NCBI GenBank assembly: GCA_044432865.1 | Contig: JAWXUF010000006.1 | Coordinates: 1-41,230, forward strand | Direction of reading: 5' to 3' | Length of the DNA stretch: 41,230 nucleotides | DNA from: JAWXUE01 sp044432865 | GTDB taxonomy: Bacteria; Bacillota_I; Bacilli_A; Acholeplasmatales; Anaeroplasmataceae | Shown: positions 14,142-23,696 of the stretch, in pieces | How positions within the stretch are numbered: the stretch's first letter is position 1 | How the letters are laid out: the number at the start of each line of letters is the position of its first letter | The notes under the pieces: generated by a model | Databases searched by the model: none | The model's input: the letters and a program-made list of their open reading frames with translations, nothing else | What the model was told of the DNA's origin: nothing | Translations under genes and position numbers: made by a program

Positions 14142-15524
14142 ATGAAAATTTTAGATTTTTTTGTTAAATTAATAATTGTAATTGGTTTAGTTTTAATTAC
14201 AGCTGTTGTAGTTCTTACTTGCTTCGGTGAAACTAAATTTAGAGTTACTTTTGATGCTAATAACGGAACAGCAAATACTATTGTTTATGTTCTTGAAGAA
14301 GGTACAGTTGATAAACCTGAAACTGACCCAACAAAAGAAGGAAATACATTCTTAAATTGGACACTTGAAGGTGTAGAATATAATTTTGAAACTGTTGTTG
14401 AAGATCACATTACACTTATTGCTGCATATGATACTGATGAATATACTATTAACTTTGATGTAAATGGTGGAAGTCCATTAACAAATTCATCAATTACTGT
14501 AAACTATGGAGATACTGTTACATTTGAAACTCCTACTTTAGATGGTAAAGAATTCGGTGGATGGTTTAATGGTGAAACTAAATATACAAGTGGTGAATGG
14601 ACTACTGTATTAAATGAAGAATTAACATTAACTGCTAAATGGTTAAATGTTTATACTGTTTCTTATGAATTAAATGGTGGAGCTAACGCTTTAAATAATC
14701 CGGAAACTTATACTGAAGGTACTACTGTTACTTTAGAAGATGCTACTTTAGCAGATCATACATTTATCGGATGGTTTGAAGAAGATACTTTTGAAAATGA
14801 AGTTACTACTTTATCTGATTTAACTGCAAATATTACTTTACATGCTAAATTTGAAGAAACTTCAAACGATGGTGGAGCTACTCCACCTGTTACGGTAACT
14901 GTTGAACAATTAACTACTGCATTACCTTCTACGTTATCATCTGATTCTGATTTAGTAGCAGATGTTACAATTGAAGGACAAGCTTATGATGTTACTTGGT
15001 CTATGACTACTCTACCTACTACTGCAGGTACTCATGAAATTACTGCTTCTATTACTGTTGGTGAAAATAAAGTTACAACTTCTTTCTCATATGTTGTTAC
15101 AGCTCAAGAAGATCTAGAAGTAACTGAAGTTCAAGATTTAATTGATGCTTTAGAATACACATTAGTTGATGCTTCGAATTACACTGAAATCGTTGATGCT
15201 ATTGCTGCAATTAATACAAAGTTTGAAGCTTTAACTGAAGATCAAAAAACTCAAGTTAGTACTACTACTTTAGATACTTTAAAAACTTTAGTTGATGCAT
15301 ATGAAAATTCTGTAGCTGCAATCAAAGAAGTTCAAGATTTAATTGATGATTTAGAATACGAATCAGTTGATGATGATAATTACCAGACAATCGTTGATGC
15401 TATTACTGAAATTTATACAAAGTATGATGCTTTAACTGAAGATCAAAAAACTCAAGTTAGTACTACTACTTTAGATGCTTTAGAAACTTTAGTTGATGAG
15501 TATGAAGCTACATTAGAAGACTAA
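14142..15524 (+). CDS. Membrane-anchored surface protein with InlB-type and helical repeats
   Basis: A 460-residue protein with one N-terminal hydrophobic segment (about 6-27) and no lipobox, so it is an uncleaved anchor or a signal peptide. Three Listeria-Bacteroides (InlB B) repeats follow (about 32-240), marked by FDxNGG/ELNGG and GWF..W/AKW. Next is a bacterial Ig-like domain (about 252-325, with DVTWS and AGTHEIT). Last come two near-identical helical repeats of about 65 residues, each starting EVQDLID and ending in ALTEDQKTQVSTTTLD plus a short helix. There is no LPxTG or C-terminal anchor. The DNA of the two last repeats is nearly the same (from about 15125 and 15325), which suggests recent duplication. 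An adhesin or cell-surface structural role is inferred. Confidence 0.8.
   Translation: MKILDFFVKLIIVIGLVLITAVVVLTCFGETKFRVTFDANNGTANTIVYVLEEGTVDKPETDPTKEGNTFLNWTLEGVEYNFETVVEDHITLIAAYDTDEYTINFDVNGGSPLTNSSITVNYGDTVTFETPTLDGKEFGGWFNGETKYTSGEWTTVLNEELTLTAKWLNVYTVSYELNGGANALNNPETYTEGTTVTLEDATLADHTFIGWFEEDTFENEVTTLSDLTANITLHAKFEETSNDGGATPPVTVTVEQLTTALPSTLSSDSDLVADVTIEGQAYDVTWSMTTLPTTAGTHEITASITVGENKVTTSFSYVVTAQEDLEVTEVQDLIDALEYTLVDASNYTEIVDAIAAINTKFEALTEDQKTQVSTTTLDTLKTLVDAYENSVAAIKEVQDLIDDLEYESVDDDNYQTIVDAITEIYTKYDALTEDQKTQVSTTTLDALETLVDEYEATLED
15127..15516 (+). repeat. Tandem duplication of a ~65-codon repeat
   Basis: Two in-frame copies (about 15127-15312 and 15328-15516) share long identical runs, including the segment encoding ALTEDQKTQVSTTTLD. 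It is the most similar repeat pair at DNA level in the window and could recombine to change copy number. Confidence 0.75.
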
Positions 15525-15537
15525 AATCATAATAACT

Positions 15538-15572
15538 AAAAGACATATCAAATTAAATGATATGTCTTTTTT
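15538..15572 (+). terminator. Terminator of the InlB-repeat gene
   Basis: AAAAGACATATCA and TGATATGTCTTTT form a 13-bp stem around a 7-nt loop, then more T. Confidence 0.9.
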
Positions 15573-15589
15573 CTATTTATAAAATAAAA

Positions 15590-15610
15590 AATCTCTAAAA
15601 ATTAGAGATT
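15590..15610 (-). terminator. Terminator overlapping the stop of the VTT-fusion gene
   Basis: AATCTCTAA and TTAGAGATT form a stem with a 3-nt loop, followed on the minus strand by TTTTATTTTAT. The stop codon is in the stem. Confidence 0.8.
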
Positions 15611-16732
15611 TAATAAAAATTCAAGTATTGCATTTAAGCCAAGACTATAAACAATAATAGCAAATGGTTTACAGAATATTAAAGTAAGCATATACTCTTT
15701 CCAAGTCATATTTGTAGTACCAGCTATATAACATAATATATCATCTGGAGCTACAGGAGAAAAGATACAAACTGCAAACGCAACTTTATACGCTTTACCA
15801 TGATTAGCAATCCAATTATAATATTTTTTAGTTAATGATTTAGGAAATATTCTATTTACTAATTTTCTACCATATTTCTTTGAAATAGCAAATACAATAA
15901 CAGACCCAATTAATATCCCAACATAGTTATATATAAACCCCAATACCGGTCCAAATAATACTACACCACCTAAGCAAGATAAACCTGCTGGAATAACAGG
16001 GAATAACACTTGAATAAACTGAATACAAAGAAATAATAAAGGACCCCATATACCAACGTCATCCATTAATTCTTGTAAATCATCAATAGAAGTAAAATAA
16101 CCTTGTGAATATCCAAATACTAATAAACCGAATAAAATACCCATTGTAATTACAGTGAATATATTTAGTCTTCTTTTATAAATAGCAGATGCTTCTACCT
16201 CTTTTTGTTGTTTTTTATATTCATCTATTAATTTATTAACAAAATCAGATTCAAAATCAATTAAAACTATATCACAACTTATTTCAAGTTTTTTTAATGT
16301 ATCTATATCATTAGCTGTTTCAGTAATCATAGAAAAAGCAATATCATCAATATATGCTGCATTATTCTTTTCGTTTAATTCATTTTTACAATAAGTATGA
16401 ATAAAAGGCACTTTAAACTTATTTGATATTAATTCAGCTAAGTCAAATGTTACTTCCTCTGAAAATGATTGTACAATATCTGGTTTAAATTCTAGTATTG
16501 CTGTAAGTACATCATTTGTTTTTTTAAATCTTTTATTTTTTTTAGAAAAATCTAACGCTTCTTCTTTTGTAAGGTAATAAATATTATCTTCAAAATAAGA
16601 AGTTTCTTTTTCGGTAACAGTTAGTACTTTTACTTCATGATTTACTTTTTCTAATTGTTCTTTAATTTTTAAAACTGACTTACACATAGAATTTTCTAAA
16701 TTTAATAGATCAGTTGTTAGTAATATATTCAA
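15602..16732 (-). CDS. Fusion of a glycosyltransferase-like Rossmann domain and a VTT (DedA/TVP38) membrane domain
   Basis: A 376-residue protein. Residues 1 to about 165 resemble the N-terminal half of GT-B family 4 glycosyltransferases: MNILLTTD start, a long helix, then HEVKVLT and PDIVQSFS. The C-terminal GT half with the EX7E motif is absent. From about 190 a membrane domain begins with the SNARE-associated/VTT pattern: PVIPAGL, GGVVLFGPVLGF, GSVIVFAISKKYG and FSPVAPDD. VTT proteins are lipid scramblases or transporters. The start is TTG at 16732, 8 nt after AAGGAG; the ATG at 16750 lies upstream of that site and nearly coincides with the expected start point. A role in envelope lipid or glycolipid handling is inferred, also from the GT4 gene nearby. 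Confidence 0.82.
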   Translation of the reverse strand: MNILLTTDLLNLENSMCKSVLKIKEQLEKVNHEVKVLTVTEKETSYFEDNIYYLTKEEALDFSKKNKRFKKTNDVLTAILEFKPDIVQSFSEEVTFDLAELISNKFKVPFIHTYCKNELNEKNNAAYIDDIAFSMITETANDIDTLKKLEISCDIVLIDFESDFVNKLIDEYKKQQKEVEASAIYKRRLNIFTVITMGILFGLLVFGYSQGYFTSIDDLQELMDDVGIWGPLLFLCIQFIQVLFPVIPAGLSCLGGVVLFGPVLGFIYNYVGILIGSVIVFAISKKYGRKLVNRIFPKSLTKKYYNWIANHGKAYKVAFAVCIFSPVAPDDILCYIAGTTNMTWKEYMLTLIFCKPFAIIVYSLGLNAILEFLLNL

Positions 16733-16757
16733 AGTACCAACTCCTTGCATTATATCT

Positions 16758-16786
16758 ATTATATGTTTTAATGCATTTTTTTACAA
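16758..16786 (-). promoter_or_regulatory. Promoter of the VTT-fusion gene
   Basis: On the minus strand there is TTGTAA, a 17-bp spacer and TATAAT. The same boxes and spacing precede the GT4 gene. Confidence 0.72.
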
Positions 16787-16808
16787 GTAATATCTTTTTT
16801 ATACATTA

Positions 16809-18935
16809 TTATATAATGAATAAATTTGCAGTTAGTTCTTTTACTAATGTATTATTCTTATAAATTGATGCTGTTACAAGATACTCTCCAATTTCTACAG
16901 GAGGTACTTTATCGTTGTTATAACTAAATGTTATTACATATCTTTCCATTCTTAAAACAGATTCATTAGATACACTTAATGTATGATAGTTATTATTAAA
17001 TTCCACTGTTTTATCTATTAATTGAGCATTATCAATTAATGATTGATCATAGTTAGATAAATTAATAGTAAAATAGTGTTTTAAATCATCTATAATAATA
17101 TCTTCATCTTTATTATTAAATTGTACTATAAAATAATAATGTCCAAATATAGATGGTTTAGCAATAAGTTCATTATTACTATTAAAATAGTTAATTGTAT
17201 ATTCTATATCAAAATTATTTGTTATTTCAAAATTATAGAAAATACCTTCTTGAACAAATATATCAATCACTTCAGGTAATAACATCATTTGTGTAATTAT
17301 TAAATCAGCATTTAATATTTTGATATATCCATTTTTTTCAATAGTAACTTGAACACTATATATTCCACTATTTTTAAATGTGTTATTACTATATGTTATT
17401 TCAAATCCATTTAAGATTAGAAAAACATGATTATCTAATCTTATAGAATGGAAATTACCATCATATACTACTTCTTTATTATTAAATGTTGTTTCATCAA
17501 TTAAAGTTTGATCATATTCACTTAATACTATTTCAAATTGATTATAAATATAATTTATTTCATAACTATCATGTAATGGTTTTAAAATAGGCATTACATA
17601 ATACACTCCTACTTTTGTTGGTTTAACAATTTCATTACCATCAATATCAAAGAATATTTTTTTAACATCTATATATCTAGAATCAACAAAAACCTCGAAT
17701 GAATATTCTTCACCATATACAATAACAGCTTCTCCAGTCATAATTGGAGAAATTGATTTTCTTCTAATTTTTAATTCACTTGTTATTTCTTTATAATAAT
17801 TTTCTTTTTCAATTGTTACAAATACATTGTATAATCCAGCCTCTATTGGTAATTGTTTAGTATTATCATAGTAATAATTAACCTCAAATCCTTTACTTAT
17901 TAAATAGTCATGATTAACAAGTAATATATTATGATGTTCATAATTAAATTCTACTTCAGTATTATCTAAATGAGTATTGTTAAGCAATTCATTATAATTG
18001 TATTTAATTTCAAACTCTTTTTTATTATTTAGTAGTTCAATATTTTCATTTAATGAAACTACTTCAATATAATATACACCTTCTAAAGTTGGTAAATTAA
18101 TTTCTTCATTTAATTCATTATAATAATTATATTGAACATCTCTAATATCAACATATAAATCAATTTCTTCATTCTCATAATATTGAGTTTCACCAATAAA
18201 TTCTACATTTATAACTTGTCTATTAATTTTAAATATATCTTTAATTTCAAAGTTTATTATACCATTCGTAATTAAAGCTTTAACTTCATAATATCCTGTA
18301 TTAATAGCTTTATTATTTGTATATTCAATTTCATATCCTAACTCATTGAAATGTGATTCTGTATTTAAATATGTAGATTGAATTTCACTGTTATAAATAA
18401 CATCATTATTAATAAAATATGTTTCTTCTAACAATAAAGAAAACTCGCTATCAACTATATTGAAACTAAATTCAATTTCTATTGAATTAATATTTTCATT
18501 GCTACTATTAACATATAATGTATTTGTATAATTTCCTATATCATAATAATTATTTTCTAATTCAAAACTATATTCTAAACCTTCAATTTCCTTTAAAACA
18601 ATAGAATGATTATTACCATCAAATTCTATATCACTAATATTTAAATCCTCTAGTGTAATTGTGTAAGGGATTATAGTAAATAAAACTGTTTCTTCAATTA
18701 CATCTATTTCATTTGAGAATATCAATGTAACTTCATATTCTCCAATATTTATATGACTATTGTTTAAATATTCAACGTCATATCCATTTAATTCATTTGT
18801 ATATTCATATGTTTGGATTTCTCCGTTATACACAACATCTTTATTTTCTAATTCAAATTCTACTTCAATAGAATTGCATGCTACAAGAACACCAAAACTG
18901 AATAGTATAGAAACTAAAATTAATATTTTTTTCAT
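16809..18935 (-). CDS. Lipoprotein with repeated MBG/Ig-like domains
   Basis: A 708-residue protein. The signal peptide ends in the lipobox LVAC, with Cys20 as lipidation site. The rest is a run of beta-rich modules of about 80-110 residues. At least five begin with a V-[VE]-[YF]-[ND] strand (VVYNGE, VIYNSE, VEFNYE, VVYDGN, VEFNNN) and continue with a [VI]-x-Y/F-x-N strand and a GxYxVxxxI strand. This fits the MBG group of bacterial Ig-like domains. No enzyme domain is visible. The start has GGAGTG upstream. It is anchored on the outer face of the membrane; a binding or spacer role is inferred. It shares Ig-like architecture with the large RCC1 protein at 28384. Confidence 0.85.
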   Translation of the reverse strand: MKKILILVSILFSFGVLVACNSIEVEFELENKDVVYNGEIQTYEYTNELNGYDVEYLNNSHINIGEYEVTLIFSNEIDVIEETVLFTIIPYTITLEDLNISDIEFDGNNHSIVLKEIEGLEYSFELENNYYDIGNYTNTLYVNSSNENINSIEIEFSFNIVDSEFSLLLEETYFINNDVIYNSEIQSTYLNTESHFNELGYEIEYTNNKAINTGYYEVKALITNGIINFEIKDIFKINRQVINVEFIGETQYYENEEIDLYVDIRDVQYNYYNELNEEINLPTLEGVYYIEVVSLNENIELLNNKKEFEIKYNYNELLNNTHLDNTEVEFNYEHHNILLVNHDYLISKGFEVNYYYDNTKQLPIEAGLYNVFVTIEKENYYKEITSELKIRRKSISPIMTGEAVIVYGEEYSFEVFVDSRYIDVKKIFFDIDGNEIVKPTKVGVYYVMPILKPLHDSYEINYIYNQFEIVLSEYDQTLIDETTFNNKEVVYDGNFHSIRLDNHVFLILNGFEITYSNNTFKNSGIYSVQVTIEKNGYIKILNADLIITQMMLLPEVIDIFVQEGIFYNFEITNNFDIEYTINYFNSNNELIAKPSIFGHYYFIVQFNNKDEDIIIDDLKHYFTINLSNYDQSLIDNAQLIDKTVEFNNNYHTLSVSNESVLRMERYVITFSYNNDKVPPVEIGEYLVTASIYKNNTLVKELTANLFII

Positions 18936-19132
18936 TTTACATCACTCCTAATTAGTAGTAATGATATCACAAACACTATTTTAGAGTATGGTATTTTATG
19001 ATAAATAGACTTTTTTATAATGTTATTTTAAATATATTAATTACATAATGTTTTATTATGTTTTAATTATATTTGAAAATGAAAATAAAATATTTTAAAT
19101 TACAAAAAATGGCATTAATACAACATTTAATA

Positions 19133-19174
19133 AAAAGAAAGAGAAACTACTTTGGAGTAATTTCTCTTTCTTTT
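19133..19174 (-). terminator. Terminator of the GT4 glycosyltransferase gene
   Basis: A stem of about 18 bp with one mismatch (AAAAGAAAGAGAAA with TTTCTCTTTCTTTT, then TACT/AGTA) around TTGG. Both flanks are T/A-rich, so it may work in either direction. Confidence 0.85.
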
Positions 19175-19177
19175 ATT

Positions 19178-20266
19178 TTATTTATTTTGTTTTTTCTCTT
19201 CTTGTTTTTGAAGTTTCAATTTCTTTTTTTCTTCTTTTTTCATTTGCTTTAATTCTTTTTTTGTTGGCATATTTTCTAATTCTTCATAAATAGCTTTTAA
19301 TTTTTTACCAATAGAATCAATACTTCTTTCATCAGCAACCATTTTACCAGCCTTAACTAAATCAACTGCAGTACCATCTAAAATGCTTGTTATCTTAGTA
19401 ATAAACTCTTCATTGCTTTGAGACTTATGAACATTAATTCCGTCTTCTAACCAATCATCATAAACAGGAATATCTCTAATTACCATAGGTATCTCACAAG
19501 CTAATGCTTCAAGAATAACAATACCTTCTGTTTCTTCATGACTAAAGAATGCATATAAATCTGCGGAACGATATGCTGTTCTTAATTCATCTCTTGATAC
19601 ATATCCAGCAAAATTAACATTGCTAGGTGCAGTCTTAATAGCATGTTTAACATGAGAAGGCACTACTGAAAACGGAGTAAATCCATACCATATGAATTTA
19701 ACATCAGGCATTTTTCTAGCTGTTTCAACAAAATCAATTACACCTTTTCTTTCGATATAATGACCTACTGAAATAACTACTTTTTCTCCATCTTTAATAT
19801 CATATTTTTCTCTAAATGCTTGTACTTCGCTTTTATCAGGACTAAAGAATTCTGTATCAATACCATTTGATAAAGCAATTACATTTCTTTTTAATTTATA
19901 TCCATCTAATATTTTTTTAGAATATTCTGTAGGAGTAATAATAATATCTCCTTTGTTATAACAATATTTAATCCACACTTTAAATAATGGAGCTAATAGA
20001 TTTGATAATTTAAAAGAGTTTCTAAAATCTTCCATTGTTGAATGTCCATAATAAATTACTTTTTTCTTTTTTCTTTTTGCTTTTTTAGCAGTAAATAAAG
20101 AGTTTGGCAAAATCGTATTAATATGTACTACTGTAACATCTTTTTCCATTTTATCAGTAACTTCTACACCTTGTAATAATAGTGTTTCTTTTTGATGTAA
20201 TATCGCTCTTGCAATACCACTTCTTTCTAAAGCCTTAAAGCTTCCCATATATATTTGAGTTTTCAT
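19178..20266 (-). CDS. Glycosyltransferase family 4 (probable glycolipid glucosyltransferase)
   Basis: A 362-residue GT-B enzyme. The N-terminal acceptor half runs to about 160; the nucleotide-sugar half has SVGHYIERKGV, NFAGYVSRDEL and the EX7E motif in ETEGIVILEALACEIP, as in retaining GT4 enzymes. The protein resembles the diacylglycerol and diglucosyl-diacylglycerol glycosyltransferases of low-GC Gram-positives, but the acceptor cannot be read from sequence. The last 35 residues are almost only Lys, Glu and Gln, suited to contact with acidic lipid surfaces. The start is the ATG at 20266, five bases after GGAGG; the longer TTG start lies inside that Shine-Dalgarno. Confidence 0.88.
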   Translation of the reverse strand: MKTQIYMGSFKALERSGIARAILHQKETLLLQGVEVTDKMEKDVTVVHINTILPNSLFTAKKAKRKKKKVIYYGHSTMEDFRNSFKLSNLLAPLFKVWIKYCYNKGDIIITPTEYSKKILDGYKLKRNVIALSNGIDTEFFSPDKSEVQAFREKYDIKDGEKVVISVGHYIERKGVIDFVETARKMPDVKFIWYGFTPFSVVPSHVKHAIKTAPSNVNFAGYVSRDELRTAYRSADLYAFFSHEETEGIVILEALACEIPMVIRDIPVYDDWLEDGINVHKSQSNEEFITKITSILDGTAVDLVKAGKMVADERSIDSIGKKLKAIYEELENMPTKKELKQMKKEEKKKLKLQKQEEKKQNK

Positions 20267-20303
20267 AATAACCTCCAAGAATAAAATAAACCATTTATAC
20301 TCT

Positions 20304-20332
20304 ATTATAGTTTTTATTTAGTACTTTTACAA
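20304..20332 (-). promoter_or_regulatory. Promoter of the GT4 gene
   Basis: Minus-strand TTGTAA, 17-bp spacer, TATAAT. Confidence 0.72.
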
Positions 20333-20404
20333 GTAAAATATGATATAACTCCCTATTTCGACCATTTTTTCATATAAATATTGTGATTTAGGTAAAACTT
20401 CTTT

Positions 20405-20458
20405 AAATAAATAAAAAATATCTTTTAAAATTAATTAAAAGATGTTTTTTATTTATTT
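20405..20458 (-). terminator. Terminator of the ruvAB-queA-tgt operon
   Basis: Two 24-nt arms (20405-20428 with 20435-20458, one G-U) enclose a 6-nt loop. The stop codon of tgt (20453-20455) lies in the upstream arm. T-rich sequence follows on the minus strand. Confidence 0.8.
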
Positions 20459-21580
20459 TGTATAACCGTATTCTTTAAAGAATTCTTCTTTAAAATCACC
20501 TAATCTATCTTCTTTTATTGCTTCTCTTACTTTTTTCATAAGATTTTTTAAGAAATATAAATTATGATAAGATAATAATTTAGCCCCTAACATTTCTTCA
20601 GAATGAATTAAATGTCTTAGATAACTTTTCTTATAGTTCTTACATACATAACAATCGCAGTTTTCATCTAATGGAGATAAGTCATCAGCAAATTTTTTAT
20701 TTTTAATAATTAATTTACCTTTGCTTGTCATTGCTGTACCATGTCTTGCTATTCTTGTTGCTAATACGCAATCAAACATATCAATACCATTCATTGCACC
20801 AACTACTAAATCATCAGGAGATCCTACACCCATTAAGTATCTTGCTTTTTCTTTAGGCATAACATCTTTTAGATATTCTAATGATTCATACATATCTTCT
20901 TTTGATTCACCTACTGATAATCCACCAATTGCATAACCAGGGAAATCAATTTTAACTAATTCATCAATACAATGTTTTCTTAAATCTTTAAATGGTCCAC
21001 CTTGAACGATTCCGAATAAAGATTGGTTTTCTGTATTTTTATGAGCATCTTTACATCTTTGTGCCCAACGTATAGTTCTATCAACAGATTGTTTCATATA
21101 TTTATAATCTGAATCAAAAGGAGGACATTCATCTAGTACCATCATAATATCTGCACCTAAATTATTTTGAATTTCCATTGATTTTTCAGGAGTTAAATAT
21201 AATTTCTCTCCACTTTTATGATGTCTAAAAGTAACACCTTCTTCAGTTATTTTTCTCATATTAGACAAACTAAATACTTGGAACCCACCACTATCTGTTA
21301 ATAATGATCCATTCCAGTTCATAAATCCTCTAATACCACCATTCAGTTTAACAATATCATCACCTGGTGTTAGCCATAAATGATAAGTATTCCCTAAAAT
21401 TAACCCTTCACTCACTTCTTCAACTTCATGTGAAGTTAATGTTTTAACAGTAGCTTTTGTTCCTACTGGCATAAAGATTGGTGTTTCATAATCCCCATGA
21501 GGAGTATGTAAAATACCATATCTTGCTTTTGTTTGTTTACATTCATGTAATAATTCATACCATACTGCTGGTTTACTCAT
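20453..21580 (-). CDS. tgt: Queuine/preQ1 tRNA-guanine transglycosylase
   Basis: A 375-residue protein of normal Tgt length. It has DSGGFQVFSL (substrate base binding), VQGG, GGLSVGE, MFDCVLATRIARHGTA (nucleophile Asp and tRNA-binding loop) and the zinc site CDCYVC with a downstream His. Tgt swaps guanine 34 for preQ1 in tRNAs with GUN anticodons, the step before QueA. It follows queA by 15 nt in the ruvA-ruvB-queA-tgt operon, an order common in bacteria. Nothing in the sequence looks degraded. Confidence 0.97.
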   Translation of the reverse strand: MSKPAVWYELLHECKQTKARYGILHTPHGDYETPIFMPVGTKATVKTLTSHEVEEVSEGLILGNTYHLWLTPGDDIVKLNGGIRGFMNWNGSLLTDSGGFQVFSLSNMRKITEEGVTFRHHKSGEKLYLTPEKSMEIQNNLGADIMMVLDECPPFDSDYKYMKQSVDRTIRWAQRCKDAHKNTENQSLFGIVQGGPFKDLRKHCIDELVKIDFPGYAIGGLSVGESKEDMYESLEYLKDVMPKEKARYLMGVGSPDDLVVGAMNGIDMFDCVLATRIARHGTAMTSKGKLIIKNKKFADDLSPLDENCDCYVCKNYKKSYLRHLIHSEEMLGAKLLSYHNLYFLKNLMKKVREAIKEDRLGDFKEEFFKEYGYTK

Positions 21581-21595
21581 ACAATTAATTCCCTT

Positions 21596-22615
21596 CTATT
21601 TTATAAACATAGAATCTCCAAATGAGAAGAATCTATATCTTTCTTTTATTGCTTCATTATAAGCATTTAATATTTTTTCCTTTGATGATAACGCACTTAC
21701 TAACATCATTAATGTTGATTTTGGTAAATGAAAGTTTGTTATTTGTGCATTTACAACTTTAAATTTATACCCTGGATAGATAAAGATACTTGTATTACCA
21801 TGTGATTCTTTAAATCCATTATCATACGCAGACTCTAATGTTCTTGTTGAAGTTGTACCTACTGCAATAATTCTTTTATTATTTTTAATTGCATTATTTA
21901 AGATATCAGCTGTTTCTTTTGAAACAAAGTATTCCTCTTCATGCATTTTATGTTCTAATACATTATCTACTGAAACAGGTCTAAAAGTCCCCAACCCAAC
22001 ATGTAATGTTACATATGTAATAATGATATTTTTTTCTTTTATTTTTTGTAATAATTCTTTTGTAAAATGAAGTCCTGCAGTAGGTGCAGCTGCACTTCCT
22101 TGATTTAAAGCATAGACAGTTTGATATCTATCTTTATCATCTAATTTTTCTCTAATATAAGGAGGAAGAGGCATTTGTCCTATCTTCTCTAGTATTTCAA
22201 ATAAAATACCATCATATATCATTTCAAAATGTGCTAATCCTTCAGTAAATGTTTCAACACATTTACATCTAAGCATACCTTCATTAAAACTAACTACATC
22301 ACCTATTTTAATTCTTCTTGCTGGTTTAACTAAAACTTCATAAATATTATTACCTAAATCTTTTAATAATAACATTTCAATTTTAGCATTTGTTTCTTCT
22401 TTATTACCAAATATTCTTGCTGGAATAACTTTAGTATCATTTAATACTAATACATCATTATCATCTAAATATTCGATTATATTTGAGAATGTTTTATGTG
22501 TAATTTCTCCAGTCTCTTTATCTAGAACTAATAATTTAGATTCACTTCTATTTTTTATAGGAGTTTGAGCTATTAGTTCTTCTGGTAAATTAAAATCAAA
22601 ATCATTTGTATTCAT
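21596..22615 (-). CDS. queA: S-adenosylmethionine:tRNA ribosyltransferase-isomerase
   Basis: A 339-residue protein with the QueA landmarks: FDFNLPEELIAQ and SESKLLVLD at the N terminus, VLNDTKVIPAR, GQMPLPPYI, GSAAAPTAGLHFT, HVGLGTFRPV, and TNFHLPKSTLMMLVSA near the end. It transfers and rearranges the ribosyl part of AdoMet onto preQ1-tRNA to give epoxyqueuosine. It sits 6 nt after ruvB and 15 nt before tgt, so the two queuosine steps are co-expressed. Confidence 0.97.
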   Translation of the reverse strand: MNTNDFDFNLPEELIAQTPIKNRSESKLLVLDKETGEITHKTFSNIIEYLDDNDVLVLNDTKVIPARIFGNKEETNAKIEMLLLKDLGNNIYEVLVKPARRIKIGDVVSFNEGMLRCKCVETFTEGLAHFEMIYDGILFEILEKIGQMPLPPYIREKLDDKDRYQTVYALNQGSAAAPTAGLHFTKELLQKIKEKNIIITYVTLHVGLGTFRPVSVDNVLEHKMHEEEYFVSKETADILNNAIKNNKRIIAVGTTSTRTLESAYDNGFKESHGNTSIFIYPGYKFKVVNAQITNFHLPKSTLMMLVSALSSKEKILNAYNEAIKERYRFFSFGDSMFIK

Positions 22616-22621
22616 AATCTA

Positions 22622-23683
22622 TTACCTCATTGAATTAAGAAGTCTATATGCTTTTTCAGTAGCAACACGACCTCTTGCTGTTCTTTTTATAAATCCTTCT
22701 TTTAATAAGAATGGTTCATGTACATCCTCAATTGTTGTTACTTCCTCACCAATTGTAGTAGCAATAACATCTAAACCTACAGGACCACCATTATATCTTA
22801 AAACAATACATTTTAAATAGTTGAAATCTGTTATATCAAGTCCATTAGATGCGATATTTAATTTTGTTAATGTATCAGCACATAAATCTTTTGTTACTAT
22901 ACCATCACCAAGCACCATAGCAAAATCTCTTACACGTCTAAATAATCTATTAGCAATCCTTGGAGTACCACGACTTCTAATTGCTAGTTCTAACGCTGCA
23001 CTTTTTTCTATTTCAATATCAAAAACAGTAGCAGTTCTTTCAACAATACTTACTAATTCTTCATTAGTATAAAATTCTAATCTTTCTATTACACCAAATC
23101 TATCTCTTAAAGGACTAGATAAATCTCCAAATCTTGTTGTTGCACCTACTAATGTAAAAGGAGGTAAATCAACTCTAACACTTCTAGCTTGATTATCTTT
23201 TCCAACAATTATATCTAAAACATAATCTTCCATTGCAGAATATAATATTTCTTCGACAACTCTAGGTAAACGGTGAATCTCATCTATAAATAATACATCA
23301 CCAGGTCCTAATGTAGATAATACCGCTGCTAAGTCCCCAGGTTTTTCAACTGATGGACCTGAAACAAATCTAATATTTCTTTCTAATTCATTAGCAATGA
23401 TTTGAGCAAGTGTTGTTTTACCTAACCCTGGAGGACCATATAATAAAACATGATCTAATGCTTCATTACGCATTTTAGCTGCTTTAATATAAACAGAAAT
23501 CATATCTTTTACTTTAGTTTGTCCTAGATAATCATCTAAGCATAAAGGTCTTAATGAAGAATCATCAAAATCTTTCTTTTTTTTAGGTTTTGATATTTCG
23601 TCTTCATTTGTTTCAATTTCTTTATTTGCATCCATTTCCGCTTGTAACATTGCTTCCATTTCTTTTTCTGTTATTTCTACCAT
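22622..23683 (-). CDS. ruvB: Holliday junction branch-migration ATPase RuvB
   Basis: A 353-residue AAA+ protein with Walker A GPPGLGKT (83-90), Walker B LFIDEIHRL, sensor 1 GATTR, the arginine-finger region (PLRDRFG) and the C-terminal winged-helix with GPVGLDVIATTIGE. With RuvA it drives branch migration in recombinational repair. The N terminus is about 15-20 residues longer than usual, acidic and then Lys-rich (KPKKKK at 32-37). RuvA ends 13 nt upstream. Confidence 0.97.
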   Translation of the reverse strand: MVEITEKEMEAMLQAEMDANKEIETNEDEISKPKKKKDFDDSSLRPLCLDDYLGQTKVKDMISVYIKAAKMRNEALDHVLLYGPPGLGKTTLAQIIANELERNIRFVSGPSVEKPGDLAAVLSTLGPGDVLFIDEIHRLPRVVEEILYSAMEDYVLDIIVGKDNQARSVRVDLPPFTLVGATTRFGDLSSPLRDRFGVIERLEFYTNEELVSIVERTATVFDIEIEKSAALELAIRSRGTPRIANRLFRRVRDFAMVLGDGIVTKDLCADTLTKLNIASNGLDITDFNYLKCIVLRYNGGPVGLDVIATTIGEEVTTIEDVHEPFLLKEGFIKRTARGRVATEKAYRLLNSMR

Positions 23684-23696
23684 TAATGATTTCCCC

